From NCBI GenBank assembly GCA_028276145.1, contig JAPYWX010000014.1, forward strand, positions 1 to 16,776: 16,776 nt of DNA, written 5' to 3'. Source of the DNA: Spirochaetota bacterium. GTDB taxonomy: Bacteria; Spirochaetota; Brevinematia; DTOW01. The notes under the pieces were generated by a model. It saw only the letters and a program-made list of their open reading frames with translations, searched no databases and was not told the origin of the DNA. The position numbers and the translations under genes were made by a program. Below are positions 1-7,084 of this stretch, piece after piece. Every line of letters begins with the position of its first letter. The first letter of the stretch is position 1.

Positions 1-26
1 TACAACAAATAGGGTGGGAGGGTAGG

Positions 27-115
27 GAATTGCTAATTCTTGTTTACTTAGGTGAATTCAAGAAAACTTGAATTCCTCAACAAACTACTTTGTAGTTAAA
101 CTACTTTGTAGTTTG
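27..115. repeat. Cluster of short perfect hairpins upstream of the ATP-grasp/FMN gene
   Basis: Four small inverted repeats lie in a row. GAATT-GCT-AATTC is at 27-39. GAATTCAAG-AAAA-CTTGAATTC, with 9-bp arms, is at 54-75. AACTAC-TTT-GTAGTT is at 83-97, and a second copy, AAACTAC-TTT-GTAGTTT, is at 98-114. The last two repeat with a period of about 16 bases and could also fold as one longer stem pairing 81-88 with 108-115. Bases 1-26 contain a G-rich stretch and no recognisable gene. The cluster could include the terminator of an unseen upstream gene, or belong to the family of mini-hairpin arrays seen elsewhere in this window. Confidence 0.75.
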
Positions 116-142
116 ATTGTATCATCTTTATATACCTAAAAT
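113..142 (+). promoter_or_regulatory. Possible sigma-70-type promoter for the ATP-grasp/FMN fusion gene
   Basis: TTGATT at 113-118 and TAAAAT at 137-142 are separated by 18 bases. The -35 box overlaps the last arm of the hairpin cluster. A start site 6-8 bases after the -10 box would fall almost at the ATG at 152, so the mRNA would have almost no leader. That agrees with the absence of any Shine-Dalgarno sequence before this gene. The match is weak in such an AT-rich region. Confidence 0.3.
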
Positions 143-151
143 TCATTGAAT

Positions 152-2419
152 ATGAAAGAATACATCGTTTGTATAGGTGGGGGATTATTACAAGTAAAAC
201 TCATAGAAGAAGTATCAAAAATGGGATACAAATCAATAGTTTTTGACATGGATTCAAGTTGTCCTGGCTCAAAGATAGCCGACTTATTTTTCCCCATAAG
301 CACAAGGGATTACGAAAACATAATTAGAACACTTAAAGAAAAAGAGCTAATAGACAAAGTACTGACAGCCATAACCGTAGGTACAGACATGTCATACACA
401 GTAGCAAAAATAAACGAAATTGTAGCACCTTTCCTTGTGTCACCAGAAGTTGCCGAAAAGACAACAAACAAATTTTTAATGAGAAAAACACTAAAAGAAA
501 ACGGCATAAATGTACCCGAATTCTTTCTTTGTACATCACTAAACGAGGCAGAAGAAGCATTCAGAAACCTAAAGTCAAAAGGTAAAAGAGTAGTAATAAA
601 ACCTGTAGACAACATGGGAGCAAGAGGCGTAAGAGAAATAACAAAAGAGGAAGAACTCAAAGATGCCTTCGTAGAAGCAATGAACTATTCACTATCAAAA
701 AAAATATTAATAGAAGAATTCATAGAAGGTGAAGAATTAAGCATAGATGCGATAGTTTACAAAGGAGATATAATAATAACTGGAGTAGCAGACAGGATAA
801 TAGAGTACCCACCATACTTCGTAGAAACAGGTCACATAATGCCAACAAACCTACCAAACGATAAGGTAGAATTAGCACTAAATGAATTCAAAATGGCAAT
901 AAAGAAACTAGGAATACAAAACGGAGCAGCAAAAGGCGATGTTAAAGTCTCAAACGATAAAGCATACATCGGCGAAATAGCCTCAAGACTATCAGGTGGC
1001 TTCATGTCAACTCATACATTCCCCTACTCTACGGGAATAAATCTAATGAGGAATATCTTGCTTATTCACTTAGGTAAAGAACCAGAAGTCGGTAAGTATG
1101 AATACAAATACACAGCAGTAGAAAGAGCCATAATACCATACAAAGGAATAGTAAAAAGTATCGAAGGAGTAGAAGAAGCCAAAAAGTTAGAAGGGGTAAA
1201 AGATGTAATAATAAAAGTCAAAGTAGGTGACGAAATACTTGAACCAAAAAACAATCTTGACAAAGCAGGAAATATAATTGCCATAGGCAAAACAAGAGAA
1301 GAGGCAATAAGAAATGTAAACAGAGCAATAACCACAGTGAAAATCAGAACAGAGACACCACAAAACGGTACAAAAATAATTCTTCCAAAGGAAGAAGAAA
1401 TACTACAAACAGCAAGAGTAAGATTCAATAAGGCTTGCTATGTATGTAAAGAATGCAATGGTGAAGCATGTAGAGGCAGAGTCCCTGGAATAGGCGGAAT
1501 TGGAACGGGTGAAACATTTGTTGAAAATGTAAGAGCGTTAAAAAAATACAAACTAAACCTGAGATACATTCACGATGTTGTAGAGGTAGACACAAGAATA
1601 AACTTTTTAGGGCTGACATTAGAGATGCCAGTGGTGGTGTCGCCAATAACAGGTACACAGACAAATTTAGGTGGGTTAGTAAATGAACTTGAATACATTA
1701 GAAGTGTAATGAAAGGTGCTATTTACTCAGGTACAATAGCAATGGTAGGGGATAGTGCAACCCCTCAGAAATACAGACTAGGAATAAGAGGGATTTTTGA
1801 AAATTTCGGGCTAGGAATAGGAATATACAAACCTAGGAAAAACGAAGAGGAAATACTAAAGAGAATAAGAGAAGCAGAAGAAGCCGGAGCTATTGCCGTA
1901 GGCATGGATATAGACGGTGCAGCGTTCATAACAATGAAAATGAAAAACCAAGATGTTGAACCGAAAAGTCTTGAAAAACTAAGAAATATTATTTCTAGCA
2001 CCAAACTACCGTTTGTTGTCAAAGGTGTAATGACAAAGGATGATGCAATATTAGCATACAAAGCAGGTGCAAAAGTGATAATGGTATCAAACCACGGCGG
2101 TAGAGTAAACGACTCAATGCCAGCAACAATTGATGTTCTACCGGAAATAGTAGAAGCGTTAAGAGGCAAAAATGTAATAATAGGAATTGATGGAGGATTT
2201 AGGAGTGGTAACGATGTGATAAAAGCTCTATGTATGGGTGCAGACTTTGTAGGTATCGGAAGACCTGTAGCAATATATGCATTTGGTGGAGGAGTAGACG
2301 GCGTTAAAATGTACTTAGAGGAAATAAAGTCAGAGATAAAAGATACAATGAAACTACTAGGTGCTAGAACAACAAGAGAACTAAAGAACAAAAAGGATTG
2401 CTTAAGGAAAGTTAGCTAA
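152..2419 (+). CDS. ATP-grasp ligase fused to FMN-dependent alpha-hydroxy-acid dehydrogenase-like domain
   Basis: A two-domain protein of 755 residues. Residues 1 to about 400 are an ATP-grasp ligase: an N-terminal dinucleotide-like segment (CIGGGLLQ), a lysine motif IKPVDNMGARGV (149-160) and a metal/phosphate motif GEIASRLSGG (274-283). Residues about 425-755 match the FMN alpha-hydroxy-acid dehydrogenase fold. That half opens with a four-cysteine cluster (C429, C432, C435, C440), followed by VPGIGGIGTGETF, and has the FMN-binding strands PFVVKGVMTKDDA, VSNHGGR (H648, equivalent to the catalytic base of lactate/glycolate oxidases) and IDGGFRSGNDV. Standalone homologues of the second half occur in clostridia and other anaerobes. 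The substrate is unknown; ATP-dependent ligation coupled to flavin redox chemistry is inference. I chose ATG at 152 over the upstream in-frame TTG at 146. No Shine-Dalgarno is visible for either. The stop codon lies inside a palindrome. Confidence 0.85.
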   Translation: MKEYIVCIGGGLLQVKLIEEVSKMGYKSIVFDMDSSCPGSKIADLFFPISTRDYENIIRTLKEKELIDKVLTAITVGTDMSYTVAKINEIVAPFLVSPEVAEKTTNKFLMRKTLKENGINVPEFFLCTSLNEAEEAFRNLKSKGKRVVIKPVDNMGARGVREITKEEELKDAFVEAMNYSLSKKILIEEFIEGEELSIDAIVYKGDIIITGVADRIIEYPPYFVETGHIMPTNLPNDKVELALNEFKMAIKKLGIQNGAAKGDVKVSNDKAYIGEIASRLSGGFMSTHTFPYSTGINLMRNILLIHLGKEPEVGKYEYKYTAVERAIIPYKGIVKSIEGVEEAKKLEGVKDVIIKVKVGDEILEPKNNLDKAGNIIAIGKTREEAIRNVNRAITTVKIRTETPQNGTKIILPKEEEILQTARVRFNKACYVCKECNGEACRGRVPGIGGIGTGETFVENVRALKKYKLNLRYIHDVVEVDTRINFLGLTLEMPVVVSPITGTQTNLGGLVNELEYIRSVMKGAIYSGTIAMVGDSATPQKYRLGIRGIFENFGLGIGIYKPRKNEEEILKRIREAEEAGAIAVGMDIDGAAFITMKMKNQDVEPKSLEKLRNIISSTKLPFVVKGVMTKDDAILAYKAGAKVIMVSNHGGRVNDSMPATIDVLPEIVEALRGKNVIIGIDGGFRSGNDVIKALCMGADFVGIGRPVAIYAFGGGVDGVKMYLEEIKSEIKDTMKLLGARTTRELKNKKDCLRKVS

Positions 2420-2456
2420 CTTTTTGAGTTGTTAACTCAAGGAATTAATAAATTCC
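2408..2456. repeat. Three adjacent short hairpins after the ATP-grasp/FMN gene
   Basis: The palindrome AAAGTTAG|CTAACTTT (2408-2423) contains the stop codon and is followed by two more T, so it could act as a weak terminator. It is followed directly by TTGAGTT-GTT-AACTCAA (2424-2440) and GGAATT-AATA-AATTCC (2441-2456). All three are perfect and abut each other with no spacer; a stronger fourth stem begins at 2457. Spacing is about 16 bases per unit, as in the other arrays of this window. Confidence 0.75.
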
Positions 2457-2482
2457 TACAAGGGCGGTAACCCGCCCTTGTA
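2457..2482. terminator. GC-rich hairpin between convergent genes, probable bidirectional terminator
   Basis: Perfect 11-bp arms TACAAGGGCGG and CCGCCCTTGTA enclose a TAAC loop. It sits 6 bases past the ppdK stop and 37 bases past the ATP-grasp/FMN stop, where a shared terminator is expected. It lacks a clear U-tract after the stem on either strand (TAAAAAC on +, GGAATTT on -). It may act as a 3'-end barrier or processing site rather than a textbook rho-independent terminator. Confidence 0.6.
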
Positions 2483-2488
2483 TAAAAA

Positions 2489-5152
2489 CTAATCAACTGG
2501 TAACTCTCCTTTTTCATCAAGAACGGCAGCCTGAGCAGCAGCAAGTCTCGCTATAGGCACTCTAAACGGTGAAGCACTGACATAATCCATTCTAACCTTA
2601 TGGCAGAACATAATTGAAGCAGGGTCACCACCATGCTCACCACATATACCCACCTTGAGGTCAGGTCTAACACTCCTACCCTTTTCAATACCAATCTTTA
2701 TAAGTTGTCCAACACCCTTCACATCAAGTGTCTTGAATGGGTCATCTTCAAGTATATTCAAAGATTTGTAAGACCCTATAAACTTACCAATGTCATCCCT
2801 GGAGAATGCAAAAGTCATCTGTGTGAGGTCATTAGTACCAAATGAGAAGAACTCAGCTTCTTTAGCTATCTCATTGGCTGTTAAAGCTGCTCTAGGCACC
2901 TCTATCATGGTACCAAACTTATAATCAACCTGTATCCCTTCCTTGTCCATAACTTCCTTAGCGACCTGCCCCAACCTCTTTTTGAGATATGCAAACTCTT
3001 TAACCTCAGCAACTATAGGAATCATAACTTCCAATTTAACATCTTTACCCTTCTTCTTCATATTACAAGCTGCTTGGAATATTGCCCTAACTTGCATCTC
3101 GTATATTTCTGGATACACTATAGCCAGCCTACAACCTCTGAAACCCAACATTGGGTTAAACTCTTTAAGCTGCTCATTCCTTTCTTTTATCTTCTCGAAC
3201 GGCACACCTAACTCTTTAGCTACTTCTTTCATTTGTTCTTCTTCATGAGGCAAAAACTCATGTAAAGGTGGATCCAACAATCTAATCGTAACAGGCAACC
3301 CTTCCATTATCTCAAATAACTCTTCAAAATCCTTCCTCTGATACTCAAGCAACTTATTAAGTGCTTTTACTCTCTCTTCATAAGTATCTGAAATTATCAT
3401 ACTTCTAAAGTAAAGTATCCTTTCTTTTTCGGGACCAAAGAACATGTGTTCTGTTCTAGCAAGACCTATACCCTCAGCACCAAATTCTCTTGCTTTCTTG
3501 GCATCTTCAGGTGTTTCTGCGTTAGCCCTAACACCAAGCTTTCTATACTTATCAACCCACTTCATAAACTCAGCAAAGTATCCCGATATCTCACCCTTCA
3601 CAAGTTTAAGCTTACCACTTATAACATAACCTGTCTTACCATCAATTGTTAACCAATCTCCTTCCTTTATAGTGAACTTACCGTCTTTCGTCTTAGCAAT
3701 CTTTTTTTCTTCATCAACAATTAAATCTTCACAACCAACGACACAAGGTTTACCCATTCCTCTAGCTACTACTGCAGCGTGTGATGTCAATCCACCCCTT
3801 GCTGTAAGTATTCCCTTAGCTGCGTGCATACCACCAATATCCTCAGGTGAAGTTTCAGGCCTTAGGAGTATAACTTCCCTACCTTCTTTAGCCCATTTTT
3901 CAGCATCCTTGGCGAAAAATACAACTTGACCAGTTGCGGCACCAGGTGAAGCAGGCAAACCTTTAGCAATAACCTTATCATCATACTTTTCAGAAGGATC
4001 AATCATTGGGTGAAGTAGCTGATCCAAATGAGAAGGCTGTACCCTTAAAATTGCTTCTTTCTCAGTAATTATTCCTTCCTTAACCATATCTACAGCTATT
4101 CTAACAGCAGCATAGCCTGTTCTCTTTGCAGACCTTGTCTGCAGTAGGAACAATTTGCCTCTCTCAACAGTGAACTCTATGTCCTGAACATCTTTATAGT
4201 GTTTCTCCAGTAATTCAGCAACCTTTATAAGTTGGTCATAAACCTCAGGCAATCTTTTCTTAAGCTCATCAATTTTCATCGGTGTTCTAATACCAGCTAC
4301 AACATCTTCACCTTGTGCATTTGGCAAAAACTCAGCATAGAATTCTTTTTCACCAGTGTTTGGATTCCTTGTGAAACCTACACCAGTACCAGAATCCTCG
4401 CCCATGTTACCAAATACCATCTCAACGACATTGACAGCAGTACCGAGAAGCCCTTTTATATCATTTATCTCCCTATACTTAATTGCTCTCTCATTCATCC
4501 AAGATTTGAATACTGCCTCTATAGCCATATCAAGCTGCTTTCTTGGGTCTTGAGGGAATTCATAACCATATTTCTTGTAAACCTCTTTAAACTTCTTAAC
4601 TATTTCCTTTAAATCCTCAACAGTAAGTTCGCTATCCCACTGCACTCCCCTTTCTTTCTTTTTTTCCTCAAGAACTGCTTCAAACTCATTCTTGTTGATA
4701 CCTAGAACAACATCACCGAACATTTGAATAAACCTTCTGTAGGCATCATAAGCAAACCTAGGGTTGTTGGTTAGCTTAGCAAGCCCCTCAACAACTTCAT
4801 CATTGATACCTAGGTTCAAAATAGTATCCATCATTCCGGGCATTGAAACAGCAGCACCAGACCTAACCGAAACAAGCAAAGGATTTGAAGGATCACCAAA
4901 CTTTTTACCTGTAACCTCCTCTAACCTTTTTAAATTGGCTTCAACTTCCTCCATTAGCCCTTCAGGATAAGTCCTATTATTTTTGTAATAATAATCGCAA
5001 ACCTCAGCAGATATAGTGAAACCAGCTGGCACAGGCAACCCTATGTTTGTCATTTCAGCAAGGCCTGCTCCTTTACCACCCAAAATGTCCTTCATCTTAC
5101 CTGTACCTTCAGCTTTACCAGCACCAAAGAAATACACATACTTTTTACCCAT
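2489..5152 (-). CDS. ppdK: Pyruvate, phosphate dikinase
   Basis: Catalyses reversible ATP + pyruvate + phosphate to AMP + phosphoenolpyruvate + diphosphate. It is a cytosolic enzyme used for gluconeogenesis or PPi-linked glycolysis in anaerobes and thermophiles. It has 887 residues, the normal full length. The N-terminal ATP-grasp part starts MKDILGGKGAGLAEM (20-34). The mobile phosphohistidine domain has GGLTSHAAVVARG with H458 and the adjacent T456 that is the regulatory threonine position in plant enzymes. The C-terminal TIM barrel has GFRGCRLA, SFGTNDLTQMT (770-780) and the PEP-site cysteine in GICGEHGGDP (C837). The start at 5152 is supported by a G-run (AAAGGGGGG) about 5 bases upstream and by a good promoter farther up. 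It is transcribed divergently from the antiporter and ends in the shared hairpin at 2457-2482. No regulator gene is adjacent. Confidence 0.97.
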   Translation of the reverse strand: MGKKYVYFFGAGKAEGTGKMKDILGGKGAGLAEMTNIGLPVPAGFTISAEVCDYYYKNNRTYPEGLMEEVEANLKRLEEVTGKKFGDPSNPLLVSVRSGAAVSMPGMMDTILNLGINDEVVEGLAKLTNNPRFAYDAYRRFIQMFGDVVLGINKNEFEAVLEEKKKERGVQWDSELTVEDLKEIVKKFKEVYKKYGYEFPQDPRKQLDMAIEAVFKSWMNERAIKYREINDIKGLLGTAVNVVEMVFGNMGEDSGTGVGFTRNPNTGEKEFYAEFLPNAQGEDVVAGIRTPMKIDELKKRLPEVYDQLIKVAELLEKHYKDVQDIEFTVERGKLFLLQTRSAKRTGYAAVRIAVDMVKEGIITEKEAILRVQPSHLDQLLHPMIDPSEKYDDKVIAKGLPASPGAATGQVVFFAKDAEKWAKEGREVILLRPETSPEDIGGMHAAKGILTARGGLTSHAAVVARGMGKPCVVGCEDLIVDEEKKIAKTKDGKFTIKEGDWLTIDGKTGYVISGKLKLVKGEISGYFAEFMKWVDKYRKLGVRANAETPEDAKKAREFGAEGIGLARTEHMFFGPEKERILYFRSMIISDTYEERVKALNKLLEYQRKDFEELFEIMEGLPVTIRLLDPPLHEFLPHEEEQMKEVAKELGVPFEKIKERNEQLKEFNPMLGFRGCRLAIVYPEIYEMQVRAIFQAACNMKKKGKDVKLEVMIPIVAEVKEFAYLKKRLGQVAKEVMDKEGIQVDYKFGTMIEVPRAALTANEIAKEAEFFSFGTNDLTQMTFAFSRDDIGKFIGSYKSLNILEDDPFKTLDVKGVGQLIKIGIEKGRSVRPDLKVGICGEHGGDPASIMFCHKVRMDYVSASPFRVPIARLAAAQAAVLDEKGELPVD

Positions 5153-5176
5153 ACGGTCCCCCCTTTCCTACTGAGT

Positions 5177-5205
5177 ATTTTAAAATTAGTTAAAATCATT
5201 ATCAA
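5177..5205 (-). promoter_or_regulatory. Sigma-70-type promoter of ppdK
   Basis: On the - strand TTGATA (5205-5200) is followed after exactly 17 bases by TAAAAT (5182-5177), placing a start site near 5170, some 18 bases before the ppdK ATG. Both hexamers are near consensus and the spacing is ideal. Confidence 0.7.
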
Positions 5206-5208
5206 GGA

Positions 5209-5223
5209 TATAGAGACTCTATA
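5209..5223. promoter_or_regulatory. 15-base perfect palindrome next to the ppdK -35 box, candidate operator
   Basis: TATAGAG-A-CTCTATA is a perfect inverted repeat with 7-base arms around a single base. It lies just upstream of the -35 hexamer of ppdK. Size and position suit a dimeric regulator, but a one-base centre also makes it a poor RNA hairpin. No other copy was noticed in the window. Confidence 0.4.
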
Positions 5224-5260
5224 CCTCAAAAGATATGCAAAAAAGTACTTAATTTAGAAA

Positions 5261-5356
5261 GTGCATTAGGCACAAGTGCTTTAAGCACGGAGTGCTATGA
5301 AGCACCAAGTGCTATGAAGTACGAAGTGCTATTAAGCACCTCGCAAATCCTATTTG
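5261..5356. repeat. Tandem array of six mini-hairpins, consensus GTGCTATGAAGCAC
   Basis: Consecutive inverted repeats are GTGC-ATTAG-GCAC (5261-5273), GTGCTT-T-AAGCAC (5276-5288), GTGCT-ATGA-AGCAC (5292-5305), GTGCT-ATGA-AGTAC (5309-5322, one G-T wobble), GTGCT-ATTA-AGCAC (5326-5339) and CAAAT-CCT-ATTTG (5344-5356). The first five share the GTGC(T)/(A)GCAC arms at a period of 15-17 bases. Copy 4 and copy 3 have identical loops, suggesting local tandem duplication. The short linkers read AA or CAA. There are no spacers and units are too short for CRISPR repeats. The array occupies the divergent ppdK/antiporter region. Confidence 0.85.
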
Positions 5357-5360
5357 ATTT

Positions 5361-5387
5361 AGAGAGGCAAAGCCTCTCTCTATTTTT
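5361..5387 (+). terminator. Terminator-like hairpin in the antiporter upstream region
   Basis: Perfect arms AGAGAGGC and GCCTCTCT around an AAA loop (5361-5379) are followed by CTATTTTT. This is the form of a rho-independent terminator on the + strand, yet no + strand gene precedes it. It may end a transcript that begins farther left, such as a short RNA across the mini-hairpin array or antisense readthrough, or be the last unit of that array. It lies upstream of the best promoter for the antiporter, so it is probably not an attenuator of it. Confidence 0.5.
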
Positions 5388-5405
5388 AAGAAAACTAAGT
5401 CCCCC

Positions 5406-5455
5406 AAACTTTTAGCAGTATTCGTATAATTTGACCTAAATTTAGCCAAAAGTTT
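5406..5455. promoter_or_regulatory. Long-armed inverted repeat spanning the antiporter promoter
   Basis: Arms AAACTTTT (5406-5413) and AAAAGTTT (5448-5455) are perfectly complementary. After one mismatch they extend by GC/GC, giving 11-base arms around about 28 bases. The right arm covers the spacer and edge of the -10 box, and the interior holds the -35 box. It could be an operator pair. Chance pairing in AT-rich sequence is possible. Confidence 0.35.
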
Positions 5456-5460
5456 AAAAT
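5431..5460 (+). promoter_or_regulatory. Sigma-70-type promoter for the antiporter-uspA unit
   Basis: TTGACC (5431-5436) is followed after 18 bases by TAAAAT (5455-5460), or after 17 by TTAAAA (5454-5459). A transcript start near 5467 would give a leader of about 29 bases before the ATG at 5496. A TATAAT at 5425-5430 is an alternative -10 box but lacks a convincing -35. Confidence 0.55.
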
Positions 5461-5495
5461 ACTCATCTTATTTTTCAGTTCTTGAGGAGAAGAGA

Positions 5496-6650
5496 ATGGA
5501 AAAGTTATGGTTAGATATAACTATATGGTTTGGATTGGTTTTGATTGCCAGTATATTTTCACGAACATTAGCTATATCAGCCGCCCTTGTAGAGCTTATC
5601 ATAGGTATCATAGCAGGTAATACAATACATCCAAATATAACTGAATGGGTAACATTTTTGGCTTCATTTGGTGCTGTCATACTTACATTTCTCGCTGGTG
5701 CTGAGATTGAAACAAGTGTATTAAGAAACTACTGGAAAGAATCACTCATACTAGGGCTAATTGGATTCTTTGCTCCTTTTCTCGGTGCTTGGCTTTTTAC
5801 ACAGTTTGTATTAGGATGGCCACTTAAACAAGCTCAACTAACAGGTATTGCACTATCAACTACTTCAGTAGCAGTGGTTTATTCTGTAATGGTAGAAAAA
5901 GGATTAGAAAAAACAAATTTAGGGAAACTATTACTTGCCGCTTGTTTCATAAATGACTTAGGGACAGTTATAGCTCTAGGCTTAATATTCACAAAGTTCG
6001 GAATAATGATGGCTGTATTTATTGTAGTAACCATAATTGTACTAATCATTTTACCTAAAGTTACACACAAATACTTTGATTTTGTACAGAACCACCCAAG
6101 TGAACCAGAAGTAAAATACATTTTGTTCATATTAGCATTTTTAGGATTCTTAGCACTTAAAGGGGGAAGTGAAGCAGTCTTACCTGCCTACCTAGTAGGT
6201 GCAGTACTTGCTAATATTTTCGCTTCAAACAAGGAACTAGTAAAGCGATTAAGAGCATCAGCAATGGCTCTATTAACTCCATTCTACTTCTTAAAAGCCG
6301 GCAGTCTCGTCAATGCAGCAGTCCTATACTCAGGTATAGGGTTAATAACATTGTTCTTCTTAGTAAAAACAGCATCAAAGTTTATCGGCTTATTCCCAGC
6401 AGGAATAGCTTTTAAGTTTTCATTCAGAACAAACATGTTTAATACTTTAATGATGAGTACAGGTTTGACGTTCGGTACAATATCGGCGTTGTACGGATTA
6501 AATAACGGTATAATCAATAAAGACCAATATTCAGTGATTGTATTAGCTGTTATTTCAACTGCGATAATACCAACATTAATAGCAGATATCTTCTTCCAAC
6601 CAACGGAAGAAGATAAAGACCTGAAAAGAGAAATTATAACAAATAAATAA
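5496..6650 (+). CDS. CPA-superfamily cation:proton antiporter (Na+/H+ or K+/H+ exchanger)
   Basis: An integral membrane exchanger of 384 residues with about 11-12 hydrophobic segments, for example 10-20, 29-46, 54-68, 83-106, 112-131, 146-166, 169-187, 207-221, 255-270, 279-293 and 345-366. The ion-binding site is visible as FINDLGTV, an Asn-Asp pair at N153-D154 of the type seen in sodium/proton exchangers. Further family landmarks are GIALSTTSVAVV (117-128), a half-broken helix TPFYFLKAGSL (261-271) and GLTFGTISALYGL near 323-335. There is no C-terminal TrkA-N or other regulatory domain, only a short charged tail. Start ATG is preceded by GAGGAG at 6 bases. uspA follows after 11 bases with its own ribosome site, so the two form an operon and UspA may modulate transport. 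The transported ion cannot be decided from sequence. Confidence 0.88.
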   Translation: MEKLWLDITIWFGLVLIASIFSRTLAISAALVELIIGIIAGNTIHPNITEWVTFLASFGAVILTFLAGAEIETSVLRNYWKESLILGLIGFFAPFLGAWLFTQFVLGWPLKQAQLTGIALSTTSVAVVYSVMVEKGLEKTNLGKLLLAACFINDLGTVIALGLIFTKFGIMMAVFIVVTIIVLIILPKVTHKYFDFVQNHPSEPEVKYILFILAFLGFLALKGGSEAVLPAYLVGAVLANIFASNKELVKRLRASAMALLTPFYFLKAGSLVNAAVLYSGIGLITLFFLVKTASKFIGLFPAGIAFKFSFRTNMFNTLMMSTGLTFGTISALYGLNNGIINKDQYSVIVLAVISTAIIPTLIADIFFQPTEEDKDLKREIITNK

Positions 6651-6661
6651 GGAGGTGCCTT

Positions 6662-7084
6662 ATGTATAAGAAAATTCTTTTGCCTTATGATGGCTCGGAG
6701 AGTTCAAAAATTGCACTTGAAAGGTTAGTAGAGTTTTTACCAATCATTAAAGGTGAAATAATCCTTTTAGCAGTAGGTAGAATACCAGATTATGCTGAAA
6801 CCGTTTCGGAAATAGAAGAAGCCGAAGACCAAGCCAATAGGTATTACAGCAAAATATTATCCGAAGCAGCCCAAATATTACAAGAAAAAGGTGTTACTCC
6901 ACAAACATTAATAAAATACGGAAGGCCTGGAGATGTAATTATCAAAACAGCCGAAGAATTACAAGCAGACCTGATAGTTCTCGGAACTAAAAAACATCCT
7001 ACACTATTAAACAAACGCACAATAGGACCAATAGCTGACAAAGTAGTTGAGCATGCACACTGCTCAGTACTCGTTGTGAGATAG
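6662..7084 (+). CDS. Universal stress protein A family protein
   Basis: A 140-residue single-domain Usp fold. It starts MYKKILLPYDGSESSKIALE, with D10 at the adenine-binding position, and has the DLIVLGT strand (103-109) and the final SVLVVR strand. The usual ATP motif G-2x-G-9x-G-S/T is degenerate: after LGTKKHPTLLNKRTIGPIADKVV (read in two parts, 107-129) the second glycine is K111 and the last G is followed by P. It may therefore be a non-ATP-binding, dimerising Usp, or bind nucleotide atypically. A strong AGGAGGTG lies 4 bases before the ATG. It is the second gene of the antiporter unit. Its last 21 bases overlap the 3' end of cas10 on the other strand. Confidence 0.92.
   Translation: MYKKILLPYDGSESSKIALERLVEFLPIIKGEIILLAVGRIPDYAETVSEIEEAEDQANRYYSKILSEAAQILQEKGVTPQTLIKYGRPGDVIIKTAEELQADLIVLGTKKHPTLLNKRTIGPIADKVVEHAHCSVLVVR

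Noticed and set aside
146..151. TTG start for the ATP-grasp/FMN gene
   Set aside because: It adds only two residues, has no ribosome site, and the ATG at 152 gives the normal KEYIVCIGGG beginning.
1765..2391. 208-codon open frame on the - strand inside the FMN domain
   Set aside because: It lies fully antisense to a well-supported conserved domain, has low-complexity Ser/Ile/Pro-rich composition and no ribosome site or family motif.
4232..4612. Open frame of 126 codons on the + strand inside ppdK
   Set aside because: Antisense shadow of a conserved enzyme, with no ribosome site or recognisable motif.
5261..5339. CRISPR array
   Set aside because: Units are only 13-15 bases, repeat every 15-17 bases and have no spacers; they are tandem palindromes.
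6590..6612. 8-bp stem CTTCTTCC/GGAAGAAG at the end of the antiporter gene as a terminator
   Set aside because: It is inside the coding sequence, has no T-run, and uspA follows with its own strong ribosome site.
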